From Chryseobacterium sp. (lineage in GTDB: Bacteria > Bacteroidota > Bacteroidia > Flavobacteriales > Weeksellaceae), in the NCBI GenBank assembly GCA_003248755.1, contig QFQW01000020.1:1-52991 (forward strand): a DNA stretch of 52,991 nt, written 5' to 3'. The notes beneath the pieces are model-generated. The model was not told the DNA's origin. It saw only the letters and a program-made list of their open reading frames with translations, and did not search any database. The position numbers were made by a program, and so were the translations under genes. Positions 33,554-41,262 of the stretch are shown here, in pieces. The number at the start of each line of letters is the position of its first letter. Positions within the stretch are counted from its first letter, which is position 1.

Positions 33554-34069
33554 ATGAAGAGGATATTAGTTTACATCTTATTATTTGTTTTCCAATTGGG
33601 ATTTTCTCAGGAGGTTCCAAAAGTCTTGAAAACCAAATTTTCCAAAGAAGCACTCGCTCAAAAATTACAGGATGAAAATGGAAAGGAGACTTCCATTAAG
33701 GACATTCTCCATCATCACAAAGGCAAAGTTGTAGTTTTAGATTTCTGGGCCGGTTGGTGCAGGGATTGCTTAAAAGCATTTCCGAAAGCCAAAGAATTAG
33801 AAGCTCAAAATCCAAATATCGACTTTGTATTTCTATCACTAGAACGCTCCAAAGAAGGTTTTGATAAAAGCCTTGATAAATTTGAGATGAAAGACAAAGA
33901 AAATTATTGGTTCGCATCGGGTTGGAAAAACGATTTCAACAATTACATTGACCTCAACTGGATTCCGAGATATATTGTGGTTGACCAAAAATCTGATATC
34001 GCCAAATATTACGCAATTTCTCCCGATGACCCGGAAATCCAATCGACAATTGATAAACTTACCAAATAA
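33554..34069 (+). CDS. TlpA-like periplasmic thioredoxin
   Basis: 171 residues with a signal peptide (ending GFSQ, residue 19) and a thioredoxin fold. V-V-V-L-D-F-W-A-G-W-C69-R-D-C72 contains the active-site C-x-x-C, and the cis-Pro segment W-I-P-R-Y lies near 137-141. TlpA/ResA-type proteins reduce or isomerise disulfides in the periplasm, including apocytochrome c thiols. It is divergent from the Crp/Fnr gene, whose operon contains a cytochrome c, so a shared purpose is possible. It has its own terminator. Confidence 0.88.
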   Translation: MKRILVYILLFVFQLGFSQEVPKVLKTKFSKEALAQKLQDENGKETSIKDILHHHKGKVVVLDFWAGWCRDCLKAFPKAKELEAQNPNIDFVFLSLERSKEGFDKSLDKFEMKDKENYWFASGWKNDFNNYIDLNWIPRYIVVDQKSDIAKYYAISPDDPEIQSTIDKLTK

Positions 34070-34080
34070 CAATATTACAC

Positions 34081-34107
34081 TCCCGGAAATCATTCGGGAT
34101 TTTTTTT
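34081..34107 (+). terminator. Terminator of the TlpA-like gene
   Basis: Stem TCCCG / CGGGA with a 9-base loop and eight T. Confidence 0.75.
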
Positions 34108-34123
34108 GTATAAATTTGTAATA

Positions 34124-34203
34124 ACCACAAAAGGCACAAAAGCATTTCTATCCTTTATTATTTTGAAATATAATCAAACTTATTCTTTTGTGCCTTTTGT
34201 GGT
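34124..34203. repeat. Long 19-bp perfect inverted repeat upstream of dinB
   Basis: ACCACAAAAGGCACAAAAG (34124-34142) and its exact reverse complement (34185-34203) flank 42 AT-rich bases. The arms end 17 bases before the dinB ATG. An mRNA starting upstream would fold into a large hairpin before dinB. Confidence 0.8.
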
Positions 34204-34220
34204 GAAATAATTTGATAATA

Positions 34221-35309
34221 ATGCAATCGCAACGCAAAATAATCCACGTAGATATGGACGCTTTTTATGCTTCCGTGGAGCAGCTCGACAATCCGGGTTT
34301 GCGTGGAAAAGCTATTGCTGTTGGTGGCGGACATCGCGGCGTGGTTGCAGCGGCCAGTTATGAAGCGAGGAAATTCGGAGTGCGTTCTGCGATGCCGAGT
34401 AAAACCGCCAAAGAAAAATGTCCGCATCTGATTTTTGTTCCTCCCAGATTTGCTCGATACAAAGAAATCTCCAACAAAATCAGAAACATCTTCCATGACT
34501 ACACAGATTTGGTAGAACCTCTTTCTCTTGATGAGGCTTACCTGGACGTCACCGAAAATAAAAAAGGAATTGAATCAGCTAATATTATCGCCAAAGAAAT
34601 TAGAAAACGGATTTTTGAAGAAACAGGATTGACTGCTTCTGCAGGAATTTCTGTCAATAAATTTTTAGCAAAAGTAGCCTCTGACATCAATAAGCCGAAT
34701 GGACAAAAAACCATTCATCCAACTAAAATCGAGGAATTTCTGGACAATCTCCCGATTGAAAAATTCTACGGTGTAGGAAAAGTAACGGCTAACAAAATGC
34801 ACGAGCTTCATATCTTCAAAGGGGCTGATTTGAAAGCTAAAACACTGGAACAGCTCGAAGGTCTTTTTGGAAAATCCGGACGATATTATTACAATGTGGT
34901 TCGAGGCATTCATAACGGAGAAGTAAAACCGAACCGAATCCAGAAAAGCGTAGCTGTAGAAAGAACCTTTTGGGACGACATCAATGAAGATGAAGAAATT
35001 GATGAAAAACTGAAATCTCTAAGTCAGGAATTGGAAGAACGCCTTGGAAGAAGGGAAATCAAAGGAAAAACGCTGACACTTAAAATCAAATACAAAGATT
35101 TCTCCCTTTATACGAGAAGCAAAACTCAGGAATTATATTTCGAAAATGCAGAGAAATTCTACAAAACCGCTAAACAACTTTGGGAGCTGAGACCTTTTGA
35201 CAAAGCGATTCGTTTGCTTGGATTATCTTTGTCCAACCTGAACACAGAAGAGAAAAAGCAAGTTTCTGTACAGTTGAGGATTCCTTTTGAAGAGTTTGAC
35301 AATGATTAA
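34221..35309 (+). CDS. dinB: DNA polymerase IV (Y family)
   Basis: 362 residues from ATG at 34221; the longer frame starts at TTG. Motif D-M-D-A-F-Y-A-S-V-E-Q (Asp11) and P-L-S-L-D104-E105-A-Y-L-D hold the catalytic metal ligands. Helix-hairpin-helix-like G-V-G-K-V-T-A-N-K-M (about 182-191) and the little-finger domain (about 235-345) follow. There is no obvious beta-clamp peptide other than the acidic tail around F-E-E-F-D-N-D. It performs error-prone lesion bypass. It has no SOS box I can identify, but a large inverted repeat precedes it. Confidence 0.95.
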   Translation: MQSQRKIIHVDMDAFYASVEQLDNPGLRGKAIAVGGGHRGVVAAASYEARKFGVRSAMPSKTAKEKCPHLIFVPPRFARYKEISNKIRNIFHDYTDLVEPLSLDEAYLDVTENKKGIESANIIAKEIRKRIFEETGLTASAGISVNKFLAKVASDINKPNGQKTIHPTKIEEFLDNLPIEKFYGVGKVTANKMHELHIFKGADLKAKTLEQLEGLFGKSGRYYYNVVRGIHNGEVKPNRIQKSVAVERTFWDDINEDEEIDEKLKSLSQELEERLGRREIKGKTLTLKIKYKDFSLYTRSKTQELYFENAEKFYKTAKQLWELRPFDKAIRLLGLSLSNLNTEEKKQVSVQLRIPFEEFDND

Positions 35310-35333
35310 CTCGAATGATTTATACTCATCAAT

Positions 35334-35543
35334 GAGTCTTTTTGATTCATCATCGAGTCTATTTGCCTGGAATTTGAGCCTTTTAGACCGGAAAACCATC
35401 CTTTTTGGCTGAATAATCATATTTTTTGGTTCTTGATTAAGCCTTTTAGGTAGAAAATCCACCCTTTTAGCAAGGTTCTTGAGCCTTTTAGCGTGGAAAA
35501 CGAGCCTTTTTGCCTTGTTTTAATTCTTTTTACTCTGCTCTTA
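35334..35543. repeat. 21-bp-period tandem repeat, about 10 units
   Basis: Units start at 35334, 35355, 35376, 35397, 35418, 35439, 35460, 35481, 35502 and 35523, exactly 21 bases apart, with the core GAGCCTTTTAG or a variant (GAGTCTTTTTG, CATCCTTTTTG). Degenerate units may extend to 35313 and 35564. It fills the gap of about 300 bases between dinB and the amylase gene. The minus strand is open across most of it and would encode a heptad pattern with K-R-L in each unit. Confidence 0.85.
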
Positions 35544-35615
35544 AATCTTTCCAAAACTCGTTGGCTTGATATTTTCATAATACCCCACGTCTAATAATCT
35601 CCAAAAAATTATGAT

Positions 35616-37085
35616 ATGAATGGCACAATGACTCAATTTTTCCACTGGTACACACCCGGCGATTCGTTTCTTTGGAAACACGTCCAAGAATCCGCTGATT
35701 ATCTTTCTGAATTAGGAATTACCGCAGCTTGGCTTCCACCAGCTTACAAATCCACCAATGGTGGTTATGGTGTTGGATATGGCGCTTACGACCTTTTCGA
35801 CTTAGGCGAATTTGACCAAAAAGGGACTGTTCCTACAAAATACGGAACGAAAGAAGACTATCTCAAAGCTATTAAATCTCTAAAAGAAAAAAACATTCAA
35901 ACGATTGTAGATGTGGTACTGAATCATAAAGCCGGAGGCGATGAACTGGAAAAATTCCAGGTTGTAAAAGTGGATGATAATGATAGAAACAAAGTGATTT
36001 CTGATGTTTTTGAGATTGAATCTTACACCAAATTCACGTTTCCCGGAAGACAAAAAAAGTATTCGGATTTTGAATGGAACTTCACTTGTTTTTCGGGTGT
36101 AGATTATGCTGAAGGCAATGAACAGGGTATTTTTAGAATAATCAATGAACACGGCGATGGTTGGGACGATATTATCGATGATGAAAAAGGAAATTATGAT
36201 TTCCTGATGTACAACGACATCGAACATCGCAATCCCTTTGTACGCGAAGAACTTAATCATTGGGGAAAATGGTATCACGACGAGACAGATTTTGATGGGG
36301 TAAGATTGGACGCAGTGAAGCATATTTCACCCGATTTTTATAAAGAATGGCTTCATACGTTGAGAGCCAATACAGGAAAAAATATCTTTGCAGTGGGTGA
36401 ATATTGGGCGCCCGGATATCTTTATCTTTTGGAAGCTTACATAGATTCAACAGAAGGCTGTATGAGTCTTTTTGATTCCTCATTACAGAACAATCTTCAT
36501 AATGCATCCAAAAATCCGGATTATGACTTGAGAAAAATCTTTACAGAGACGCTTGTTGCATCCCACCCGGACAAAGCAGTGACTGTAGTGGACAATCACG
36601 ACACACAACCGCTTCAGGCTTTGGAAGCTCCGGTTGAGACCTGGTTCAAACCGATTGCTTATGCTTTGATTTTGCTCAGAAAAGATGGTTATCCTTGCGT
36701 TTTTTACCCGGATTTATACGGAGCGAGTTACAAAGACCAAGGAAAAGACGGCAATGAATATGAAATTTTCCTTGACAAAGTTGATGCGATTGAAGAACTC
36801 ATACGAGCCAGAAAAGATTTTGCTTACGGTGAGCAAAGAGATTATTTTGATGACGCACATTGTATTGGCTGGACCCGGGAAGGTGATGATGAACATCAAG
36901 GTTGTGCGGTTGTTTTGAGCAACAAAGATGTGAATCAAAAATCAATGGAAATAGGAAAACGATATGCCGGAAAAACATTTTATGATTTTACCGGACACTT
37001 GCAGGATAAAATTATGATTGATGAAAATGGTTGGGCAGATTTTCCTTGTCCTGCCGGGAATGTGAGTGTTTGGGTTGCAGAGTGA
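35616..37085 (+). CDS. Cytoplasmic alpha-amylase (GH13)
   Basis: 489 residues without a signal peptide, the size of the E. coli AmyA type (GH13_5). Conserved regions: D-V-V-L-N-H-K-A-G-G (98-107), G-V-R-L-D232-A-V-K-H (nucleophile Asp232), V-G-E262-Y-W (acid/base) and V-V-D-N-H-D329-T (third acid). It opens with the typical M-T-Q-F-F-H-W-Y segment. It hydrolyses alpha-1,4 glucans, here inside the cell, perhaps glycogen or imported maltodextrin. No other glycan genes are nearby. I see no clear promoter in the tandem-repeat gap. Confidence 0.93.
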   Translation: MNGTMTQFFHWYTPGDSFLWKHVQESADYLSELGITAAWLPPAYKSTNGGYGVGYGAYDLFDLGEFDQKGTVPTKYGTKEDYLKAIKSLKEKNIQTIVDVVLNHKAGGDELEKFQVVKVDDNDRNKVISDVFEIESYTKFTFPGRQKKYSDFEWNFTCFSGVDYAEGNEQGIFRIINEHGDGWDDIIDDEKGNYDFLMYNDIEHRNPFVREELNHWGKWYHDETDFDGVRLDAVKHISPDFYKEWLHTLRANTGKNIFAVGEYWAPGYLYLLEAYIDSTEGCMSLFDSSLQNNLHNASKNPDYDLRKIFTETLVASHPDKAVTVVDNHDTQPLQALEAPVETWFKPIAYALILLRKDGYPCVFYPDLYGASYKDQGKDGNEYEIFLDKVDAIEELIRARKDFAYGEQRDYFDDAHCIGWTREGDDEHQGCAVVLSNKDVNQKSMEIGKRYAGKTFYDFTGHLQDKIMIDENGWADFPCPAGNVSVWVAE

Positions 37086-37118
37086 TTTTTTATATCACCA
37101 AATTTATTGATTAAATTG

Positions 37119-37126
37119 TAGATTTG
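37119..37126 (+). promoter_or_regulatory. Promoter -7 box of the AT-rich unknown gene
   Basis: TAGATTTG, matching TAnnTTTG, ending 17 bases before the ATG at 37144. Confidence 0.5.
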
Positions 37127-37143
37127 AAGACAAATATTAATCA

Positions 37144-38040
37144 ATGAAAACACAAATTGTTAATGATTACATAAAGATGATTAGCTCGTATTCATCTCTA
37201 ATTATCAGTGAAGCCGATAAAAGCTGGAAGAATATAAATTTCTCACAGAATGAACCTGAAATAGTAAAAGACTATCTTCTATCGCCGAACATAGGTATTG
37301 ATTATCTTAATTGGAATCTTTCAGAAGTAATATATAGACAAACAAATCGATATGAAATAAAATTCGCATCCGTATTCTGTCATCAAAAACCAAGAATAAA
37401 AAGAACCCCAAATTCAGTTTCAAGCTGTATTGGAGATACTATTAGTTGTGAATTAGGTGATTTGATGACCATTTTTGTTCTACTTGATAAAAATAAAAAA
37501 ATTGTTTACTCTTCTGCAAAGATAATGCAGGCAAAAAAGACACATAACATAGACTCGCAATCGCAAAAATGTTTATATGAAAATGATATTGAATTTGAAA
37601 TGCCAAAAAATATTATAGAATATTCCTCTAACGATAATAATTTAAGATTTTTTCCTGACTTTGATGATAATCGTGAAAAAGCTTTATCATATTTAATTTT
37701 GAATAATGGAATACCATTAGTTAAACAAATTCCAAGTTCAAGTAACTTATCATATAGATGGGGGTATCATCTACAATTAACATTGGAAATGAAATCAGGA
37801 TTAAGCTTTACCACCCCAATAGATAAAAATGACAGTGGGTGGAATTGCATTATTAATGATTTAATTAATGTGGGAACAGGGAAAGTAAAAAACAACATAA
37901 AAAGAGGCTATGGCCTAAACCACTTCATAAATCACTTTAATTACTTTTTCTTTTATCCAGAATATATTATGGAAAATGAAAATTTTGGAATTCCAAAAAT
38001 TATAATTTTTTGTAAGGATACTGAATTAGCTCTAGAATAA
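37144..38040 (+). CDS. Unknown protein with possible PD-(D/E)XK-like core
   Basis: 298 residues, no signal peptide or membrane segment. I know no named family. It has the pattern F-C-H-Q-K-P (78-83), C-E-L-G-D106-L (102-107), then a strand and I-M-Q129-A-K131 (127-131), followed by L-Y-x5-E-F-E-x-P (144-154). Asp...Q-x-K spaced like this resembles the Mrr-type variant of the PD-(D/E)XK nuclease core. I recall many unnamed bacterial proteins with the same H-x-K-P / C-E-L-G-D / Q-A-K order. By eye, lines inside it are about 23-28% G+C against about 37% in the amylase gene, suggesting acquired DNA. It stands alone between an amylase and an AraC gene. Confidence 0.55.
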   Translation: MKTQIVNDYIKMISSYSSLIISEADKSWKNINFSQNEPEIVKDYLLSPNIGIDYLNWNLSEVIYRQTNRYEIKFASVFCHQKPRIKRTPNSVSSCIGDTISCELGDLMTIFVLLDKNKKIVYSSAKIMQAKKTHNIDSQSQKCLYENDIEFEMPKNIIEYSSNDNNLRFFPDFDDNREKALSYLILNNGIPLVKQIPSSSNLSYRWGYHLQLTLEMKSGLSFTTPIDKNDSGWNCIINDLINVGTGKVKNNIKRGYGLNHFINHFNYFFFYPEYIMENENFGIPKIIIFCKDTELALE

Positions 38041-38049
38041 TTCTCTAAA

Positions 38050-38796
38050 ATGAAATTACAATACAAACTCATCAAACCACATCAATCTCTGGCTGATTTT
38101 GTTTATTGTTATTCATCATTAGAAAATTTGTCCGGATTTAATGAAGGTGTGATTATTCCGAATGGGAAAATTGATTTGATCTTTTGTAAGACAACCGACA
38201 ATCAATTCCAGATTATATTAATGGGTTTGGAAACAGAACCCAAACCAATGCCCAAAAGAAAAATTGAATCTTTTTTCTCAATCAGCTTTAATCCGTTGGC
38301 TTTGGAATATATTCTTCATCAATCCATTGCAGAGTTTGTTGACAGCGGAAAAGAATTACCCGACAATTTCTGGGACTTTAATATGGGGGATTTAGATAAT
38401 TTTGAATTGTTTTGTGAAAAAGCCAATCAGAAAATCCAATCACTTTTACCTAAAGAAATTGATGAGAGGAAAAGGAAATTATTCAATTTAATTTTTGAAA
38501 GTGATGGAGAAATCAGCGTCAAAGAACTTTCTGAAAAAATCGTTTGGAATGAACGTCAAATCAATCGTTATTTCAACAAGCAATTGGGAATTTCATTAAA
38601 GTATTATTGCAAAATTTTACGTTTTCAGGCTTCGCTTCATCATATCAAAGATGGTAATCTTTTCCCTCAGCTCAATTTTACCGACCAATCTCATTTCATC
38701 AAAGAAATCAAAAAACTCTCCGGCGTTTCTCCCAAAGAATTGTTCAAAAATCAAAACGACCGTTTTTTACAATTTTTGGTTTATCACACCCAATAA
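38050..38796 (+). CDS. AraC-family transcriptional regulator
   Basis: 248 residues. The N-terminal part (about 1-130) resembles the DUF6597-type sensor domain (Y-K-L-I-K-P-H-Q-S-L-A-D-F-V, then G-V-I-I-P-N-G-K-I-D-L-I-F). The C-terminal AraC helix-turn-helix pair covers about 150-240, with I-S-V-K-E-L-S-E-K-I-V-W-N-E-R-Q-I-N-R-Y-F and the F-T-D-Q-S-H-F-I-K-E-I-K-K-L-S-G-V-S-P motif, in pieces. It sits 24 bases upstream of the TetX-like monooxygenase in the same direction and is its probable regulator. The ligand is unknown. Confidence 0.88.
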   Translation: MKLQYKLIKPHQSLADFVYCYSSLENLSGFNEGVIIPNGKIDLIFCKTTDNQFQIILMGLETEPKPMPKRKIESFFSISFNPLALEYILHQSIAEFVDSGKELPDNFWDFNMGDLDNFELFCEKANQKIQSLLPKEIDERKRKLFNLIFESDGEISVKELSEKIVWNERQINRYFNKQLGISLKYYCKILRFQASLHHIKDGNLFPQLNFTDQSHFIKEIKKLSGVSPKELFKNQNDRFLQFLVYHTQ

Positions 38797-38801
38797 CTTT
38801 G
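38794..38801 (+). promoter_or_regulatory. Promoter -7 box of the TetX-like gene
   Basis: TAACTTTG, an exact TAnnTTTG match overlapping the AraC stop codon, so the monooxygenase can be transcribed independently. It ends 19 bases before the ATG. Confidence 0.55.
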
Positions 38802-38820
38802 CAGCATAAAATTTAAAATT

Positions 38821-39981
38821 ATGCTAATTAATAATAAATCAATTGCCATTGTTGGCGGCGGTCCCGGTGGACTGACTTTGGCCCGTCTTTTACAATTAAA
38901 AGGTGCTGATGTAAAAGTTTATGAAAGAGACTTCGATAAAAATGCACGTGTTCAAGGTTCGTCTTTGGATTTGCACGACAATTCTGGTCTAGCCGCAATC
39001 CGAAAAGCAGATTTACTGGATGAATTCAAAAATAATTTCCTTCCCGGAGCTGATAGGGAATTGATAATGAATGAGCAGGCAGAAATATTCTTCAGCGACC
39101 ACGACACAAAAGTTGAGGAAAATTTCGGACACGAACATTTTCGTCCAGAAATTGACCGTGGAACTTTAAGACAAATATTATTGGAATCTTTAAAACCTGA
39201 AACCGTAGTTTGGGATAGCCATTTCATTTCGATGGAAAAAGAAAATGAAGGTTGGAGATTGCATTTCAAGAACGGTTCATCAGCTTACGCAGATATCGTT
39301 ATTGCATCTGATGGAGCCAACTCTAAAATCCGTCCTTACATTACGGATATCAAAGCTTTCTATTCCGGCGTAACAATGCTGGAAGGAAATATCTACAATG
39401 TAAAAGAAACTGCACCGAATATCAATAATCTTTTGAAAGGCGGAAAAATAATGGCTTTCGGAAAAGAGAAAAATCTATTGATGGGACAAAAAGGAAACGG
39501 TGATATTGGCTTTTATGCAAGTTTCAAAGCCAATAAAAACTGGTCTTCAACTAATGGTTTGGATTATTTTAATAAAGAACAAGTTTTGGAATGGTTCAAA
39601 ATCAATTATCCTGAATGGAGCAACATCTGGTACGAATTATTTGAAAATACTGAGACACCTTTCGTCCCAAGACCAATCTATTGCATTCCTTTTGACCAGA
39701 ATTGGGAAACGCAATCAAATCTTACAATGATTGGTGATGCTGCTCACTTAATGCCTCCGTTTGCAGGTGAAGGCGCAAATATGGCAATGCTGGATGCCTT
39801 AGAACTAAGTAAATGTCTGACATCTGAAAAATATAATTCTTTAACCGAAGCGATTTCGGTTTATGAAAAGAATATGCAGAAAAGAGCTTCAATTGCAGCC
39901 AAAGAATCTCTCGAAAATGGCAAACTGATGCACTCTGAAAATGCTCTAGAAACAATGTTGGAGTTTTTTACCGGGCATTAA
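38821..39981 (+). CDS. TetX-like FAD-dependent monooxygenase
   Basis: 386 residues with A-I-V-G-G-G-P-G-G-L-T-L at 9-20 (FAD adenosine site), Y-E-R-D (34-37), D-R-G-T-L-R (112-117), A-S-D-G-A-N-S-K-I (162-170) and I-G-D-A-A-H-L-M-P-P-F-A-G-E-G-A-N at 304-320. The last block and the S-S-L-D-L-H segment (47-52) are shared with tetracycline-degrading Tet(X) enzymes, which fits the Tet(X)-like branch of class A flavin hydroxylases. Several Tet(X) positions differ, so tetracycline activity should not be assumed. It is 386 residues against about 388 for Tet(X). Convergent with the next gene, 22 bases apart. Confidence 0.85.
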   Translation: MLINNKSIAIVGGGPGGLTLARLLQLKGADVKVYERDFDKNARVQGSSLDLHDNSGLAAIRKADLLDEFKNNFLPGADRELIMNEQAEIFFSDHDTKVEENFGHEHFRPEIDRGTLRQILLESLKPETVVWDSHFISMEKENEGWRLHFKNGSSAYADIVIASDGANSKIRPYITDIKAFYSGVTMLEGNIYNVKETAPNINNLLKGGKIMAFGKEKNLLMGQKGNGDIGFYASFKANKNWSSTNGLDYFNKEQVLEWFKINYPEWSNIWYELFENTETPFVPRPIYCIPFDQNWETQSNLTMIGDAAHLMPPFAGEGANMAMLDALELSKCLTSEKYNSLTEAISVYEKNMQKRASIAAKESLENGKLMHSENALETMLEFFTGH

Positions 39982-40003
39982 GGCAAATTAGAATTGTCAA
40001 GTA

Positions 40004-41176
40004 TCACCCCCCAAACTGATAGTCCAAAGGCAGCATCTTAGAAACATTTTGTTGGGAAAAACTCTCTTCCAAAATCAGCAAATCCGGCTCTGAACAAATA
40101 CCTTCCGGAAAAATCTCAAATTCTGCCGCTTCGGGATGTATTAATGATGATTGCGAAACAGCACTTGCGGATTTCACAAATTCACCTTTCTTGATTTCGT
40201 AATAATATTTCTGATAATTAACCATCAGTAAGTCGTCAAAATCAAGGAACAGTCTGCCTTCTTTACGTTTTGTGAAATCAGATTCTTTGATTTTTGTTTT
40301 CAGAATTGCCAATACGAACTGAGAATTTTTATTTTTTCTTTGAGAAATATCTTCTAATTCCGGAGACAGATTTACATTCATTACTTTCTGTAGTCGCACA
40401 AAACTCATATAATCTTCCAGTTTTTGCAATTCAGCTTCAGTTGGATATTTCGGATTCGGAACTCTTCTGGCGTGATTCACAACGAACCCGTCCTTTTCCA
40501 ATTCATTATTATAAAGACTCCTGAAAAAATGCATCAGACTTCCTGTGTAAGCGTTCATACGGTTGAGAACAACATTTTTCTTATTGCTGGTCTCTTTGAA
40601 AAAAGAAGTTCCCAGATAACTATTGGTTTTGTTTTTAAAGTCCGCTTCAAAATTGATAAGATTATATTGAATATTATAACCCAGATTTTTATTTTCAATA
40701 ATTAAAGTTTGTGGTGCTTTGACTTTCAGAAATTTATTTTTTTTATCATAAGAAAACTTAAGTGTCCGTGGATTTTTGATGGTAACTCCTTCTCTATCAA
40801 ATCCAATAAATTTGTCTAGAAAGTAATTGATAAAATCTTTGTAAGCCTGTTCTGTGTATGGAATAATTACGACTTCTTCTATCTCTTTAACAGGATTGAT
40901 AATCACTTTGACCGATTTTCCAATGGCTTGATTCAACGGAAAAATGCTCGTTTCATAATTATCTTTCTGAAAAATCAGATTTCCGCTTTTCTGTCCTTGG
41001 ACATCTAATTGAAAACTTCCGTCATTGGTAGAAACAGTCGAGATTTTGGTTCCGTCGAGATAAACATTAACGTTAGAAATTACACTTCCATTTTCAGTTT
41101 GAATTTTACCGAAAATAGTTTGAGAATAAACGATTGAAAATCCGAAAAATAAAAAGAGAAGGAAAAGCTTTTTCAC
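40004..41176 (-). CDS. Carboxypeptidase-like regulatory domain surface protein
   Basis: 390 residues. A signal peptide (ending IVYSQ, residue 19) leads into a CarboxypepD_reg-like Ig fold (about 20-105: I-F-G-K-I-Q-T-E-N-G, I-S-N-V-N-V-Y-L-D-G-T). A long domain follows with T-L-K-F-S-Y-D-K-K-N and Y-L-G-T-S-F-F-K-E-T, resembling the middle of DUF5686-type outer-membrane proteins but without the C-terminal barrel. Its function is unknown and it is probably outer-membrane associated. Single-gene unit convergent with the TetX-like gene. Confidence 0.75.
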   Translation of the reverse strand: MKKLFLLFLFFGFSIVYSQTIFGKIQTENGSVISNVNVYLDGTKISTVSTNDGSFQLDVQGQKSGNLIFQKDNYETSIFPLNQAIGKSVKVIINPVKEIEEVVIIPYTEQAYKDFINYFLDKFIGFDREGVTIKNPRTLKFSYDKKNKFLKVKAPQTLIIENKNLGYNIQYNLINFEADFKNKTNSYLGTSFFKETSNKKNVVLNRMNAYTGSLMHFFRSLYNNELEKDGFVVNHARRVPNPKYPTEAELQKLEDYMSFVRLQKVMNVNLSPELEDISQRKNKNSQFVLAILKTKIKESDFTKRKEGRLFLDFDDLLMVNYQKYYYEIKKGEFVKSASAVSQSSLIHPEAAEFEIFPEGICSEPDLLILEESFSQQNVSKMLPLDYQFGG

Positions 41177-41216
41177 AGTTTTTGAATTTGACTTCTAATT
41201 TAGGAATAAAAAAAGA

Positions 41217-41234
41217 TTTTGCCTCTCGGCAAAA
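41217..41234 (-). terminator. Terminator of ygiD
   Basis: Stem TTTTGCC / GGCAAAA with a 4-base loop; on the minus strand a T-rich stretch follows, after the ygiD stop at 41263. Confidence 0.7.
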
Positions 41235-41262
41235 CCTTTCTAAAAACACAAATGAGTTGGAA

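Noticed and set aside
35313..35564. CRISPR-like array
   Set aside because: Units follow each other directly at 21 bp without unique spacers, and no cas gene is present.
38821..39981. Calling the monooxygenase tet(X)
   Set aside because: It shares the core blocks, but many other positions differ from Tet(X); resistance cannot be claimed from sequence alone.
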